DNA of 64,000 bases. It comes from Pseudomonadota bacterium (GTDB lineage Bacteria > Desulfobacterota > Desulfobulbia > Desulfobulbales > Desulfocapsaceae). The stretch is taken from the NCBI GenBank assembly GCA_018820855.1, contig JAHJNL010000010.1, positions 62,001 to 126,000 on the forward strand. Direction: 5' to 3'. The notes beneath the pieces are model-generated. The model was not told the DNA's origin and ran no database searches. It saw only the letters and a list, made by a program, of their open reading frames with translations. Positions 28,452 to 39,878 of this stretch are shown here, piece by piece; position 1 is the stretch's first letter, and each line of letters opens with the position of its first letter. Position numbers and translations under genes: made by a program.

Positions 28452-29872
28452 GACAGAGAATACCGGAATTTGCCGTGGTCGGGCATCCCAATGAGGGGAA
28501 GTCATCGGTGCTCTCCACCCTGGCCGAAGACGATTCGGTGCGCATCAGTCCCATGCCTGGAGAGACCAGGGAGTGCCAGACATTCCCCGTCTCCATTGAT
28601 GGCCGGGAGATTATCCGCTTTACCGATACGCCGGGGTTTCAGAATCCGCGCAAGAGTCTGCAGTGGATGCAGGAGTACAGGGGCAGTGATGAAACTCTGA
28701 TACGGGATTTTATAGACGCCCACAAAGAAGACCCTGATTTCCATGATGACTGCCGCCTGCTCCAGCCGCTGCTGCGCGGGGCCGGCATTATCTTTGTGGT
28801 GGATGGCTCCAGGCCTCTTCGCAATATGGACAAGGCTGAAATGGAGATTCTTCGGCTCACCGGTTGCCCGCGCATGGCCATTATCAATTGTAAGGAAGAA
28901 GAGACCGCCTGGCTGGCCAGGTGGCAGTCTGAATTCAGGAAACATTTCAACTCGATCCGGGTCTTTAACTCCTGCCAGGCAACCTATCGTGAACGTATCG
29001 AACTTCTGGAAAGTCTCAAGGGGATTGACCAGGAACTGCAGCCCGTCCTGGACCAGGTGATTGCGGCCTTCCAGCAGGACTGGCAGGCGCGGAGCAGGCA
29101 GGTGGCTGAACTGCTTCTTGACCTCTTTGAGCACGCTCTGGCCTACAGCAGGTCTGTTGCTCTGCCGCCAGGGGCAGACGAGGAAACACTCAAGGATCGG
29201 CTGCACCGGGATTATGTGGAGTTACTCCGCAAGGAGGAGAAAAAATGTCAGAAACGGATGCGGGCTCTGTATAAGCACAATATTTTCAACTGTGAATTGT
29301 CGCCCCAGTCCATTCTCCAGGAAGACCTCTTCTCGAAGAAAACCTGGGAATTTCTGGGTCTCAACCGTTCCCAGCTTGTCATGGCCGGGGCCTTGAGCGG
29401 GGCAGCTCTTGGGGCAGGTGTTGATGTGGCGGCAGCCGGTCTCTCCTTTGGTATCTTTTCGACTATTGGCGGACTGTTGGGGGCGGCAGGGACAGCGTTC
29501 AAGGGCCGGGATCTTCTTTCCGGGACCAGACTGCTCGGCATGCGTCTTGACGAGCAGCGCTTGACAGTGGGGCCGGTGAAAAATGTCCAGCTCCTCTTTG
29601 TCCTTCTCGACCGTCAGTTTCTCTTTTACAGCCATATTATCAACTGGGCCCACGGCCGTAGAGACTATGATCAGCCACCTCCTGCAGGCGAAAATCTTCC
29701 GGCCAAGATTGGCTATACCGCAGACTGGGACAGGTCCAGGCGTAAGATCTGCGAACGATTTTTTGCCTGTCTGCAGAATAATGGAGATTCTGCAGACAGC
29801 GAGATGCGCGAGTCCATGGCGCAGTTGATTCGTCAGACCCTGCAGGAAATCTCTCTTGGGGGGCGGACCTGA
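28448..29872 (+). CDS. DUF3482-type GTPase
   Basis: [15 protein letters not shown]-loop; [11 protein letters not shown]3; C-terminal [35 protein letters not shown] membrane-like segment. Confidence 0.8.
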   Translation: MRQRIPEFAVVGHPNEGKSSVLSTLAEDDSVRISPMPGETRECQTFPVSIDGREIIRFTDTPGFQNPRKSLQWMQEYRGSDETLIRDFIDAHKEDPDFHDDCRLLQPLLRGAGIIFVVDGSRPLRNMDKAEMEILRLTGCPRMAIINCKEEETAWLARWQSEFRKHFNSIRVFNSCQATYRERIELLESLKGIDQELQPVLDQVIAAFQQDWQARSRQVAELLLDLFEHALAYSRSVALPPGADEETLKDRLHRDYVELLRKEEKKCQKRMRALYKHNIFNCELSPQSILQEDLFSKKTWEFLGLNRSQLVMAGALSGAALGAGVDVAAAGLSFGIFSTIGGLLGAAGTAFKGRDLLSGTRLLGMRLDEQRLTVGPVKNVQLLFVLLDRQFLFYSHIINWAHGRRDYDQPPPAGENLPAKIGYTADWDRSRRKICERFFACLQNNGDSADSEMRESMAQLIRQTLQEISLGGRT

Positions 29873-32031
29873 TGGATATTTTTGCACAATTGCAGAAAGT
29901 CTTTGGCTTTTCCAGCTTTCGCAGCAATCAACAGGAGATTGTCGAGGCGATCCTTGCCGGCAAAGATGTCTTTGCTGTGATGCCTACTGGCGGCGGAAAG
30001 TCTCTCTGTTATCAGCTGCCGGCCTCCCTGCTTTCCGGCGGCTGTATTGTCATCAGTCCTCTCATTTCATTGATGAAGGATCAGGTGGATGCTGCCCTCG
30101 CCATCGGTCTTGAGGCAGCCTATCTCAATTCCACTCTGCCACAGAACGAACAGCAGGAGGTCATGGCCAGGATGCAGCGGGGAGGGTATCAACTGCTCTA
30201 TATTTCTCCTGAGCGACTGGCCCTTCCCGGTTTCCTGCAGCGTCTTAAAAAATCTCCTTTCTCTTTTCTGGCCGTAGATGAGGCGCACTGTATCTCGGAA
30301 TGGGGGCATGACTTCAGACCTGATTATCTGGCCCTTTCCCGGATTCGGGAAGAATTCCCTCATCTGCCTCTGGCCGCTTTCACTGCCACGGCAACGGAGA
30401 AGGTACAGGAGGATATCACCCGTCGTCTGCATCTCTCCGATCCGCTGCTTGTCCGGGCCTCCTTTGATAGGCCCAATCTCTTTTATCAGGTTCTGCCGCG
30501 GCAACAGGTGAACAAACAGATTGAGGGGGCCATTCGTGAGCATAAGGGCGAGGCGGGGATAGTCTATCGTCTCAGCCGTAATGATGTGGAAAAAACGGCG
30601 TCCTATCTTTCTGCCCGTGGAATTGCTGCCCTGCCTTATCATGCCGGACTTGAGGCCGGAGTACGACAGCGCAACCAGGAGGCCTTTAACCGTGATGAGG
30701 TGCAGGTGATTGTGGCAACCGTGGCCTTTGGCATGGGGATCGATAAGTCCAATGTCCGCTTTGTGATCCATGGTGATCTTCCCAAGAACCTGGAAAGTTA
30801 TTACCAGGAAACCGGTCGTGCCGGACGGGACAACGAACCGGCTCACTGCCTGCTTTTCTACAGTCGTGGCGACTTTTTCCGCCTGCGCCCCTTTATTGAA
30901 CAGCTGCAGGATAAACAGGAACGGGAGCTTGGCCTGCAGCAGTTGCGACGGATGATGGCCTTTGCCGAACAGCCCATGTGTCGGCGCAGGGCTGTCCTTG
31001 CCTATTTTGATGAAGAGTACGGTCAGGAGAACTGTGGAGCCTGTGATATCTGTGTCCACGGCACAGAAGAGATTGACGGAACGGTTGATGCCCAGAAGGT
31101 TATGTCTGCCATTTACCGTACAGATCAGCGTTTCGGTGCCGGTCATATTGTGGATATTGTCTATGGGGCGAAGAGCAAGCGTATTGTCTCCCTTGGCCAC
31201 GACCAGATCAAGACCTATGGTGTAGGGAAAAAGGAGGGAAAAGGGCATTGGCGCTCAGTGATTGATGCCCTCCTGGCCCAGGGGTTGCTGCAGGCAGAGG
31301 GCGGAGAATATCCCTTGTTGAAACTCACTGCGGCAGGAGAAGAGGTCCTCTTTGGCAAGAAAAAGTTTATTCACCACTGCATCCTTGCCCCTGAAGAGGT
31401 CGTACCCCAGGAAGAGACCCATGACCGTGAGCTCTTTGCCCGGTTGCAACTTCTGCGCCGTGAGATGGCAGAGGAAGAGGGCGTTCCTCCCTATGTCCTT
31501 TTTTCAGACCGCAGTCTGCATGAAATGTGCTGCAGCTATCCGGAAAACGACCGAGAATTTCTGGCAGTAAACGGTGTAGGGCAGGTCAAGCTCAGGCAGT
31601 ATGGAGCATCTTTCCTCGCTGTTATCAGAGACTATCTGCAAGAGCATCCGGAGATTGAAAAGGTGATACCGGCAGTAGTGGAACAGAAAGGAAAAGAGAC
31701 TCCCCATAAAGGTTTGCAAGCAAGCGATACCGTGACGGAAACCCTTGTCCTGGCCAGAGAGGGTCTGGGAGTTGCGGAAATTGCAGCCAGGCGAGGGTTG
31801 AAACCCATTACCATTGCCGGCCATCTGGAGCAGATTTTCCGGCAGGAGGAAAATGACCTCGATATCCTGCGCTTTATCGAGCCTGATCTTCTGCAGGAGC
31901 TTACTGCACAGTTTGTTGCCAACGGCAGTGTCCGCCTGAAACCAGTGGTCGAGTCCATGGCAGGGCGGGCAGACTACGATCAGGCCCGTATTGTCCGTGG
32001 TTATCTCCAGGGATCTGGGAATATTCTTTAA
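29872..32031 (+). CDS. recQ: RecQ family ATP-dependent DNA helicase
   Basis: [41 protein letters not shown]; Zn motif [29 protein letters not shown]-like C-terminus. Confidence 0.95.
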   Translation: MDIFAQLQKVFGFSSFRSNQQEIVEAILAGKDVFAVMPTGGGKSLCYQLPASLLSGGCIVISPLISLMKDQVDAALAIGLEAAYLNSTLPQNEQQEVMARMQRGGYQLLYISPERLALPGFLQRLKKSPFSFLAVDEAHCISEWGHDFRPDYLALSRIREEFPHLPLAAFTATATEKVQEDITRRLHLSDPLLVRASFDRPNLFYQVLPRQQVNKQIEGAIREHKGEAGIVYRLSRNDVEKTASYLSARGIAALPYHAGLEAGVRQRNQEAFNRDEVQVIVATVAFGMGIDKSNVRFVIHGDLPKNLESYYQETGRAGRDNEPAHCLLFYSRGDFFRLRPFIEQLQDKQERELGLQQLRRMMAFAEQPMCRRRAVLAYFDEEYGQENCGACDICVHGTEEIDGTVDAQKVMSAIYRTDQRFGAGHIVDIVYGAKSKRIVSLGHDQIKTYGVGKKEGKGHWRSVIDALLAQGLLQAEGGEYPLLKLTAAGEEVLFGKKKFIHHCILAPEEVVPQEETHDRELFARLQLLRREMAEEEGVPPYVLFSDRSLHEMCCSYPENDREFLAVNGVGQVKLRQYGASFLAVIRDYLQEHPEIEKVIPAVVEQKGKETPHKGLQASDTVTETLVLAREGLGVAEIAARRGLKPITIAGHLEQIFRQEENDLDILRFIEPDLLQELTAQFVANGSVRLKPVVESMAGRADYDQARIVRGYLQGSGNIL

Positions 32032-32206
32032 ATTCAGTTGGATATAAAGAAAGTCGTATTCTTTCTGAGCAAGGAGTGGATTGGCCCGTGCACAGGGCAT
32101 GTCGCTCACTCTTTGCCTCTCCTCTGCAGTCTGTAGAAATTAAATTTGAATTTTGCGGTGGTTGATCTATCATGAGGCTTTGAGTGAGCGGCATTTCCAG
32201 TAGAGA

Positions 32207-33232
32207 GTGTTTGAAATCCTTGAAACAGTGAGAGGCAACATGGATTCATCCCATGAGCAAAAATCCGCAGGCGAGCCGGGGAACCAGATACAGGTAAGGG
32301 TGCAAAGTCTGTTTGCTGAAATCAAAGGTGCTGTTACAGCGCAGGATTTTGTAAAAGCAGAGGCCCTCCGAGATGAGCTTTTAGAAGTCGATACCATGGC
32401 TCTGAAAGAAATTATAGAGTCAGCTGAACTTATAGAGGCCGCGAAGCTGGCTGGAATTGACCAGGAACATCTACTGCTCTGGAAAGAATTTTATGATCGT
32501 CTTTCTCCTGAAGAAACAAGTCTCTTTTATTATTCCCTGAAAAATACGACTGTCCCGGCCAAGACTATACTGACCCGGCAGGGTAAATTGAGTGACCGCT
32601 TGTTTTTGATTGAGCAGGGAAGGCTTGCTGCCGTTTTTCGCAAAGGAAAAGAAAACTACTTGGTGTTGCAGCTTGGCAAAGGCGCTTTTGTCGGTGAAGA
32701 AACCTTTTTTGGTATGGCAATCTGTACCTCTTCCGTTATTACTCAGGCTGAGGCAACCTTAAAGGTTTTGGAAAAGGCAGCAACCTTTGACTGGAATGAA
32801 AAGGCCCCTGGCCTGTATGCCAAGATCGAAGCATTTTGTCATGAATATGGCCAGTATGAAGAGGCCTATGACCGAAAACGTCAGCAGGAGAACCATTTTC
32901 AACGCCTTACTGTTCAGGGTCAGGTGTCGGTTGATATCCTGAGTTCAACCGGAAAGCCGACTGGTCATCATTTCAAGGCCGCACTTGAGGATATTTCGTG
33001 CAGCGGGGCATGTTTTTTTATTAAATCCTCAAGAAAAGAAGGGACCAGGGCCCTTCTTGGCAGACCATTGAAAATGATTTTTTCAATAAAAGGGAAGACG
33101 AAGCCCGTGGAGTTCGTAGCCATAGGGCGGGTCGTTAAAGTGAAATTTCACTTAGAGAATGATTATAGTGTTCATGTGCAGTTTGCAAAAACTCTTGGAC
33201 AGGAAAAAATTGACTTGCTGCAAGCCCGCTAG
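32207..33232 (+). CDS. UVR-motif + cyclic-nucleotide-binding (CRP-like) + PilZ domain protein
   Basis: TAQDFVKAEALRDELLEVD (UvrB/C-like motif); RQGKLSDRLFLIEQGRLAAVFRKGKE...GAFVGEETFF; QRLTVQGQVSVDIL...ALEDISCSGACFFI (PilZ). Start may be ATG at 32240. Confidence 0.8.
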   Translation: MFEILETVRGNMDSSHEQKSAGEPGNQIQVRVQSLFAEIKGAVTAQDFVKAEALRDELLEVDTMALKEIIESAELIEAAKLAGIDQEHLLLWKEFYDRLSPEETSLFYYSLKNTTVPAKTILTRQGKLSDRLFLIEQGRLAAVFRKGKENYLVLQLGKGAFVGEETFFGMAICTSSVITQAEATLKVLEKAATFDWNEKAPGLYAKIEAFCHEYGQYEEAYDRKRQQENHFQRLTVQGQVSVDILSSTGKPTGHHFKAALEDISCSGACFFIKSSRKEGTRALLGRPLKMIFSIKGKTKPVEFVAIGRVVKVKFHLENDYSVHVQFAKTLGQEKIDLLQAR

Positions 33233-33597
33233 TGTCTGTTCGGAAATGAGATATTTTCTTCTGCAACGAGGCGCTCACATAAGTAAAGCACTGGTTGCTG
33301 TTTGCTCTCCCTGAGCCTGACAGTTCAACGCGACTGAATGCACATGGCTCCCACCTCCTGAAGAGGGTGACCTGGAATAATTTCATGTTACTTCTGCTCC
33401 CCTACCATTCCATCCATAATTTTTAACATATGCATATTCTTCATTTTCATGAAGTTACGAAGTGTAAACAAGATGGCATTTTGAAAAGAGAATGCTTCTG
33501 AATTCCTGGAATCAGGTGTTCCCCCTGGAATTGAGAGGCTAGTTGTAGAAAGTAAAAAACTTTTGCCAGAAAAGGAAGATGCTTTAAATCCAGAGTA

Positions 33598-35937
33598 GTG
33601 GCGAAAAGCATCAAAATTAATGAGTGTAATATGCTACATAGGAAAGCAATGAAACTTTGTATCCATGTGTTTGTATGGGTGCTGCTTGGCATGAACCTGG
33701 TGCTTGTTGAGCAGTCGTATGCGCAACAAGAGCAATTGTCACATTCTCCTCAGGAGATAGTGACAATTGCAATAGATATTGAACAAGTAAAGCAAAGCAT
33801 AACAGCAACAAAAGATAGATTAGAGATTGCTGAATCCATGGAGAGTGCGGAAACAGCCAGTCAACTTGGCGTACCCCTGACACGTTTGCAGGAGTACAAT
33901 GCCAACCTGCGGAAGATTGAGGCAGTCTACCAGCGTCAACTCACCTCAATAGAAAGGCGGGATTCCTTGACTAGGGAAAAGGAAAAGCTGGGCAAGCAGT
34001 TAGAGTCTCAACAGGAAAGTCTCATTGCCCAGCCTTCTCCCTATAATTTGAGTTTCTATGATAGTCTTCTTGACGAATTGACAACTGTTCAACAAGAGGA
34101 ACAGACCATCATTATTGTCCTGAAATCTGAGAAGAAAGTATTTGAAGAGGCAAAAACCAAACTTGAGCAGGCAGGACATAACGTACGTGCGGCCACGGAA
34201 GAATTACAGAAAGTGGATCAGACGGACAAATCTTTGCAGATGAGTTGGCGTCTTGAATATGCAAAAGTTGCGGAGGAACTGGCTAAGGCCTTATTAGATC
34301 TGCAGAGAATGACGGTAGAAAATGCGGAAACAGAATTGGGTCTTGCCCAATTAAAAAAGCAAATCACCCAGCGTCATGTGAATTGGGTGAGGTCAAAACT
34401 TGCCTTTGACCAGGAGGATCTGTACAACCACCTGGACTCATTGGAGGAGCGGCGTATAACTCTGCAAATACGTGTCGACACTTTGCGGCAGGGACAGCAG
34501 GATGTTGAAAGTGCATGGTTAGAGGCCCAGAATGAGTTCGAGGCCGCCCAAAGTGCTGAAGAAGCCGTCAAGGCAAGGGCCATGGCTTTTCTCAAGGCAC
34601 GTGAGGCATGGCGGGACACCTATCAGAAGGTATTGGAACAGACCGAGATTATACAGCTTATCCTTGAGCAGGAAAAGCAATTCTGGCAGCGTCGCTATGG
34701 CTTGCTTGAAAAAGATGTTCACTACGAGGAACTGGACAGTTGGGAAAAACAAACTTCTGATTATGTACAGAATATTGAGCGGAACATCCGGGTTAAAGGA
34801 AAATATCAGACCAATTTACAGTCTGAAATAGCGGGCATTCAGAAACAACTTGCCGATGAGGCGATAAGCCCGGACATGAAAGAGCAGGTGGAAACACATA
34901 TGGCCGCCTTGAACAAGATGGCGGAACGAAGTTTTGAATATCTCTCGCTCCTGCAGGGAACCAGAGCCATAGGTCAGCGCTTGCTGGATGAGATAAATTT
35001 GCGACAAAAAGATATCGCCCTTGAGAAAAAAATCGAAGGTGTGGGAGGTGTCCTGCAGGATATCTGGGAAATTGAGTTATGGGTGGTTGATGAACGTTCT
35101 GTTACTGTCAGAAAGCTGGTGATTGCGCTGTTTATTCTCGTTGTTGGGATGTGGTTGGCGAGGTGGTTCACCCACTCTGTAATCAGGCGGATTCTTGTAA
35201 AGACCCGGCTTGATAACAGTGCAGTAGCAGCCATTGATAAGATGCTCTATTCTTTCGCTCTGCTTGTCTTTTTGGTTTTTGCCTTACGTTTTGTCAACAT
35301 ACCACTTACCGTGTTTACCTTTCTGGGTGGTGCTGTTGCTATCGGTGTCGGCTTTGGTGCTCAGAATCTGCTGAATAATTTTATCAGCGGCTTCATTCTT
35401 CTGGCAGAGCGGCCGGTCAAGATAAACGACTTGATTGAAGTGGAAAGCAATTTTGGCATAATTGAAAATATCGGTATGCGTTGTACTCGTGTCCGGACTC
35501 CAGGCAACGTCCATATACTGGTACCAAACAGCAGTTTTCTTGAAAAAAATATTGTCAACTGGACCTTGTCTGACCAGGAAATCCGGGCCGAAGTTACTTT
35601 AGGCGTGGCCTGCAATTCAGATCCCCATGAAGTGGCACGGCTGATGCTCAAGGCGGTCTATGAACATAAAAAAGTGTTGAAGACACCGGAACCCATAGCT
35701 CTGTTCGACGAAATGAACGAGTGTGCTCTGCATTTTGTTGTTTACTTCTGGGTCAGCATGAAAAGTCTGCAGCTGCTGGAACGGCGGATCATTGAAAGTG
35801 ATATTCGCTTTCGTATTGTCGAATTATTCAGCAAGGCTGGCATTGAGATGGCAAACCCGCAATGCGATGTGCATCTTGATACTTCAAAGCCTCTTGAGTT
35901 GAGAGTTGTTTCGCCCGAAGATGTTATCGGAAAGTGA
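33598..35937 (+). CDS. MscS/MscK-type mechanosensitive channel with large N-terminal coiled-coil region
   Basis: Signal-like segment then long coiled coil; FLGGAVAIGVGFGAQNLLNNFISGFILLAERPVKINDLIEV and MRCTRVRTPGNVHILVPNSSFLEKNIVNWT. Start probably ATG at 33631. Confidence 0.92.
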   Translation: MAKSIKINECNMLHRKAMKLCIHVFVWVLLGMNLVLVEQSYAQQEQLSHSPQEIVTIAIDIEQVKQSITATKDRLEIAESMESAETASQLGVPLTRLQEYNANLRKIEAVYQRQLTSIERRDSLTREKEKLGKQLESQQESLIAQPSPYNLSFYDSLLDELTTVQQEEQTIIIVLKSEKKVFEEAKTKLEQAGHNVRAATEELQKVDQTDKSLQMSWRLEYAKVAEELAKALLDLQRMTVENAETELGLAQLKKQITQRHVNWVRSKLAFDQEDLYNHLDSLEERRITLQIRVDTLRQGQQDVESAWLEAQNEFEAAQSAEEAVKARAMAFLKAREAWRDTYQKVLEQTEIIQLILEQEKQFWQRRYGLLEKDVHYEELDSWEKQTSDYVQNIERNIRVKGKYQTNLQSEIAGIQKQLADEAISPDMKEQVETHMAALNKMAERSFEYLSLLQGTRAIGQRLLDEINLRQKDIALEKKIEGVGGVLQDIWEIELWVVDERSVTVRKLVIALFILVVGMWLARWFTHSVIRRILVKTRLDNSAVAAIDKMLYSFALLVFLVFALRFVNIPLTVFTFLGGAVAIGVGFGAQNLLNNFISGFILLAERPVKINDLIEVESNFGIIENIGMRCTRVRTPGNVHILVPNSSFLEKNIVNWTLSDQEIRAEVTLGVACNSDPHEVARLMLKAVYEHKKVLKTPEPIALFDEMNECALHFVVYFWVSMKSLQLLERRIIESDIRFRIVELFSKAGIEMANPQCDVHLDTSKPLELRVVSPEDVIGK

Positions 35938-36136
35938 GGGCGTTACCGAGAGGGGTATGAAGAGAAAATTTCACCCTTTGCCCAGTGTGGCATTGGTGGA
36001 ATAGTCAGCGTATCGAGGGATGATTATATTATCGACTATGAAGGAGCCTGAGGTGAAAGAGAGTGGCATCATGGATATGAAAATCCGTTTTCTTTTTGCC
36101 GAAAAACCGGTTGCTGAAGAAGTCACTGCACATAAG

Positions 36137-37591
36137 TTATGATGCGGCATCCAGCCACTCTTCCAGTAATGAAGAATCAAAGATACAGCTTTTCGGTGCC
36201 CGCCAGATGCATTGCCCGTTCATCTCAATTCCTCGCCGGATGACGGAAACCGGTCTGTCGGATGAGACAACCACCACAATCACGGCCTTATGCTCTTTAG
36301 AAAAACGAAGAGCCGAGTTGTATCGTGCTCCGCGGGCAAGATCCTCCCCGGGAATGGCATGGCCATCCAGAAGACAGGAGAAGCCTTTTAAATGGCAGTC
36401 TGCACCAATATGGAGGGCACCGTCCATCGCAGAGAGTGAGTAGGCAAGGCGAAGCAACCTGCTTTCTGAGAGATCGAGGGGGAGGGCAAATTTGTGTCCG
36501 GGTATGCTGAGGGGAATTTTTTCCAGATCGATTACGAGCGTACAGCCGTGAGAAGATTTTTCTGCATTATGGACAAGGGCTGCGATGATTTGAAAAAGTG
36601 TACATGCACAGTCACTGGATACAGATTCTACCTCCAGCAATGCCTCTTCCACTTCAACGAGTTTGGCCCTGTTGGTAGTGGAATGAAATCTGCCGTCTGC
36701 AAAACTGCAAACTCTCTGTGATCCTGTTCTGATAAAGCCATATCTGCCGTTAAATTCAGTAAGTATTGAGAATTTGAGGTGGCCTTCAGTGGCGATCCCC
36801 ACGATACTGACACCGTTTGAGACCAGATTGTTTTGTGAACCTTCCACGCTCTGCAGAAGTTTTCGTACATGCTTGAAATTTTCCAGCTGAGGTCGCTCGT
36901 TTTCATGAAAACGGGCGAGGAACGGAACCTGATCCATCAGCTTGGGCTCTACAAAGAGTAGACGACCCTGGGGCCAGGCCCCTTCTTCCAGTGTTTTTGA
37001 TATACCCAGGATAGCCCTCAGGACAGGGTAGACACGGATCTCGGAGTCCAGACCCATGTGGAAATTGCCTTCATCAATAAGGTGATCGCGAACCGCATGG
37101 CCGGCATATTCCTTGAGGAAATTGCCCGATATCCCGGTGTAGAGTGCTTCCTCGTTGGCAATATCATGGGAAAAACGGAGTACAGCATGTTCAAGCCAGC
37201 GTTCGGTTGGTCCGGTTGAGCAGATATTCGGATGATGTTCTGTGAACCACATTTGATAAAAGACCGATCCTGAACGTCCGCCATAGGTGATAAGACCGTC
37301 TAGATGCATATTCTTTTCCGTAAGAATATGAGCGAATTTGGCTTTGTCATTCTTTAAACCCAGATCGGCACACCAAACCTTTTCTTCTATAAATATCTTT
37401 TTCAGAATCGGATCATAGTTTCTTAGCAGACTTTGGGGGTCGCAGATACAGATCTCTGATTGAGGGGTGAGGCAGTAGATTACCGCTGCCCGGCTTGGCC
37501 CGGAAAATTCAGATAAGCCCTCTTGTAAGCCATGCAGGATGTCGCTTATGCAGCGATTAACAAAAGGGTTGTGTTCTTGATTGGAGTGCAT
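36137..37591 (-). CDS. DisA_N (diadenylate cyclase)-like domain protein with N-terminal sensor region
   Basis: C-terminal MDGALHIGADCHLKGFSCLLDG...ARGARYNSALRFSKEHKAVIVVVVSSDRPVSVIRRG resembles the DGA...RHR core. Confidence 0.7.
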   Translation of the reverse strand: MHSNQEHNPFVNRCISDILHGLQEGLSEFSGPSRAAVIYCLTPQSEICICDPQSLLRNYDPILKKIFIEEKVWCADLGLKNDKAKFAHILTEKNMHLDGLITYGGRSGSVFYQMWFTEHHPNICSTGPTERWLEHAVLRFSHDIANEEALYTGISGNFLKEYAGHAVRDHLIDEGNFHMGLDSEIRVYPVLRAILGISKTLEEGAWPQGRLLFVEPKLMDQVPFLARFHENERPQLENFKHVRKLLQSVEGSQNNLVSNGVSIVGIATEGHLKFSILTEFNGRYGFIRTGSQRVCSFADGRFHSTTNRAKLVEVEEALLEVESVSSDCACTLFQIIAALVHNAEKSSHGCTLVIDLEKIPLSIPGHKFALPLDLSESRLLRLAYSLSAMDGALHIGADCHLKGFSCLLDGHAIPGEDLARGARYNSALRFSKEHKAVIVVVVSSDRPVSVIRRGIEMNGQCIWRAPKSCIFDSSLLEEWLDAAS

Positions 37592-37974
37592 TTTTTAAGA
37601 TTCCCAGGCTTGGTAACTCTCCGGAACAGGTTTTGTAAAAATGAGGTGACTTTCTTGAAAGTCAGGCAAATGGACCTCAACATACCCGCAACTGTAACAT
37701 AAAAGGGTGTCTGAGCCTACTCTTTGTTGAGCGCTGGGCCCGGGTTTTGTAGGTTTGGCTTGGCTCAAATTACTGGAGGGAACATTATTGATTCCTTGGC
37801 AGAAAAACAGGGGATTTCATGGTGTGTGAGGTGATTTGCGTGCCACCATGGTTGGTTTTTTTATTTTACTGTCTCTATTCATGTCATCATATTCGCAGGG
37901 CGGCACGTCATTCCGGCCTTAGCCATACTGAGACCCATGAGGATCTGTTTTCAATTTTCTGAATTTTTTATCAA

Positions 37975-38538
37975 ATGTTACCCTTTTGTTACCTTTGCTC
38001 ATTTATCATATATGATATTTCCTGTCTTTTTCTGAACGGCAACCATTTGTTATCAAGGTTAATGTGTGGGTTGCGCCGTATGTTTCTATCTCCTGTATTT
38101 GTCTCAAGAGGAAAGATGAGGGGGGTGCTTTTTAGACTGTCAAACCGGTTAATGTCAGGACTGTCTGTATTGTCTTGCTTCAGTGTTCTGGTTTGCATTT
38201 TTTCTGCATTTGCCGGTAATGCGGATGTGGACAATCAATCTGTTGACAGGGCCTCTTTTCAAGGAAGCAGTTTTTCCGTCTATATCCTTTCCCGCGGGAA
38301 AGGAGTGCCGGAAGAGGCCCGCACGGCTTTCAACCAGATTTATCAAGAATTAGTAGAATTGAAAGGACACGGTAAGCTTAATTATCTGAAAAAGGAAATG
38401 ATCGGTTTGGAAGGAGAACGCAGAGTATGCGCGGAATTTAGAGACAGCGAAAATGCACGAGCCATGTTCACAAAGATAAAAAAACTTGCCGTGGAGATAG
38501 ACCTGTTTGATGTAGTGCCTGAATCCTGTGTGAAATAA
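37975..38538 (+). CDS. Hypothetical secreted protein
   Basis: Signal-peptide-like SGLSVLSCFSVLVCIFSAFAGNA; start probably ATG at 38074 or 38116. Confidence 0.5.
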   Translation: MLPFCYLCSFIIYDISCLFLNGNHLLSRLMCGLRRMFLSPVFVSRGKMRGVLFRLSNRLMSGLSVLSCFSVLVCIFSAFAGNADVDNQSVDRASFQGSSFSVYILSRGKGVPEEARTAFNQIYQELVELKGHGKLNYLKKEMIGLEGERRVCAEFRDSENARAMFTKIKKLAVEIDLFDVVPESCVK

Positions 38539-38591
38539 TTCTTTGCAAGAAAGGCATCTATTGTGCTGGAGAGATAAAAAAGGAGGGCAGC

Positions 38592-39878
38592 ATGCAGCAG
38601 AAAATTAATCGCAGAGCAACTGTTATTTTTGGTTTGCTGGCACTTGTCACTACTGGATGTGTTCAACATGAAAGCGGAGTGCAGAATTTCGAGGAAATTA
38701 GGGGGTTGGCCAAGAAGGCGGCACAGCAGGAACGAGAAAAGTACAGGGACATGACCTTTGAGGAGTTTGAAAAAACAGTCTATCACGAACCTTTTCCGGG
38801 AGGTAAGTATATCGTCAATGGCGACACACCTATCCTGAACAGAAAACAGCTCGAAGAATTTTTCAGGAGCAGGATTCAGAAAGAGCCGGAAGAAGCTTCC
38901 GGAGTTGAATTAATTGTCCATCAGGTGGGTGGCTTGGATGCTGTCTGGAACAGTGAACAGAAGAAGCAGCTGACCTACTGTGTCAGTACAGCTTTTGGTT
39001 CTGATTATGCCAAGGTAGTGGCTGATATGAAGAGCGCCACTGACGCCTGGGAAGCTGTGGCGGATTTGGATTTCATCCATCTGGATACAGAGGATTCATC
39101 ATGCACGGCAACGAACGGGAAAGTGATTTTTGACGTTCGTCCGGTTCAGGTCAATGGCGAATACCTGGCTCGTGCATTTTTTCCAAATGAACCGCGGCCT
39201 CAGCGCAATGTTTTGATTGACGACAGTGCCCTTACCCTTGAGCCGGGAGAGAATCTGCAGCTTGCAGGCATATTGCGCCATGAACTGGGACATACCCTGG
39301 GGTTTCGCCATGAGCATACCAGGCCTGATTCGGGAAAATGTTTTGAAGACAGTAACTGGCGTCCGCTGACAGAGTATGATCCGTTTTCTGTGATGCATTA
39401 TCCCCAGTGTAATGGACTGGGAGACTGGACGCTCACCTTGACTGACGAGGATAAGATTGGTGCCGCCTGTCTTTACGGTACCGCGTCGGGGTTTCTTCTT
39501 GATCCGGCTCTCTGTCCCGGTGGCGGGGGTGGTGAGGGACCTAAGCCCAGTCCAGGTCCTGCCCTGACAGAGGTATTTGATAACCAGTCCGTAGCCTTGA
39601 ACGAGGAAAAATATTATGGACCGTTCAAGGTGGTGACAGGGACAATTCTGCATGTGGAGATGACAGGGATAGGGGAGAGCGGCGATCCGGATATATATGT
39701 GCGTTTCGGACAGGAGCCCATGGTCTGGACTTTCGATTGCAGGCCTTACCTGATAGGAGGAGATGAAGAATGTCATATAGACGTTCCTGAATATCAGGAT
39801 AAGGCCTTTGTAATGGTCTATGGCTACAGGGCTGGCCAATATCACCTCCAGGTGACACACCAGCCACCGGGTGACTGA
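38592..39878 (+). CDS. Astacin-like (metzincin) metallopeptidase lipoprotein with C-terminal PPC-like domain
   Basis: Lipobox LVTTGC; HELGHTLGFRHEH zinc motif; Met-turn SVMHYPQ; C-terminal beta region IYVRFGQEP...HLQVTHQ. Confidence 0.85.
   Translation: MQQKINRRATVIFGLLALVTTGCVQHESGVQNFEEIRGLAKKAAQQEREKYRDMTFEEFEKTVYHEPFPGGKYIVNGDTPILNRKQLEEFFRSRIQKEPEEASGVELIVHQVGGLDAVWNSEQKKQLTYCVSTAFGSDYAKVVADMKSATDAWEAVADLDFIHLDTEDSSCTATNGKVIFDVRPVQVNGEYLARAFFPNEPRPQRNVLIDDSALTLEPGENLQLAGILRHELGHTLGFRHEHTRPDSGKCFEDSNWRPLTEYDPFSVMHYPQCNGLGDWTLTLTDEDKIGAACLYGTASGFLLDPALCPGGGGGEGPKPSPGPALTEVFDNQSVALNEEKYYGPFKVVTGTILHVEMTGIGESGDPDIYVRFGQEPMVWTFDCRPYLIGGDEECHIDVPEYQDKAFVMVYGYRAGQYHLQVTHQPPGD

Noticed and set aside
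30067-31248. 393-aa antisense ORF within recQ
   Set aside because: Mirror ORF of a strongly conserved helicase; no motif of its own.
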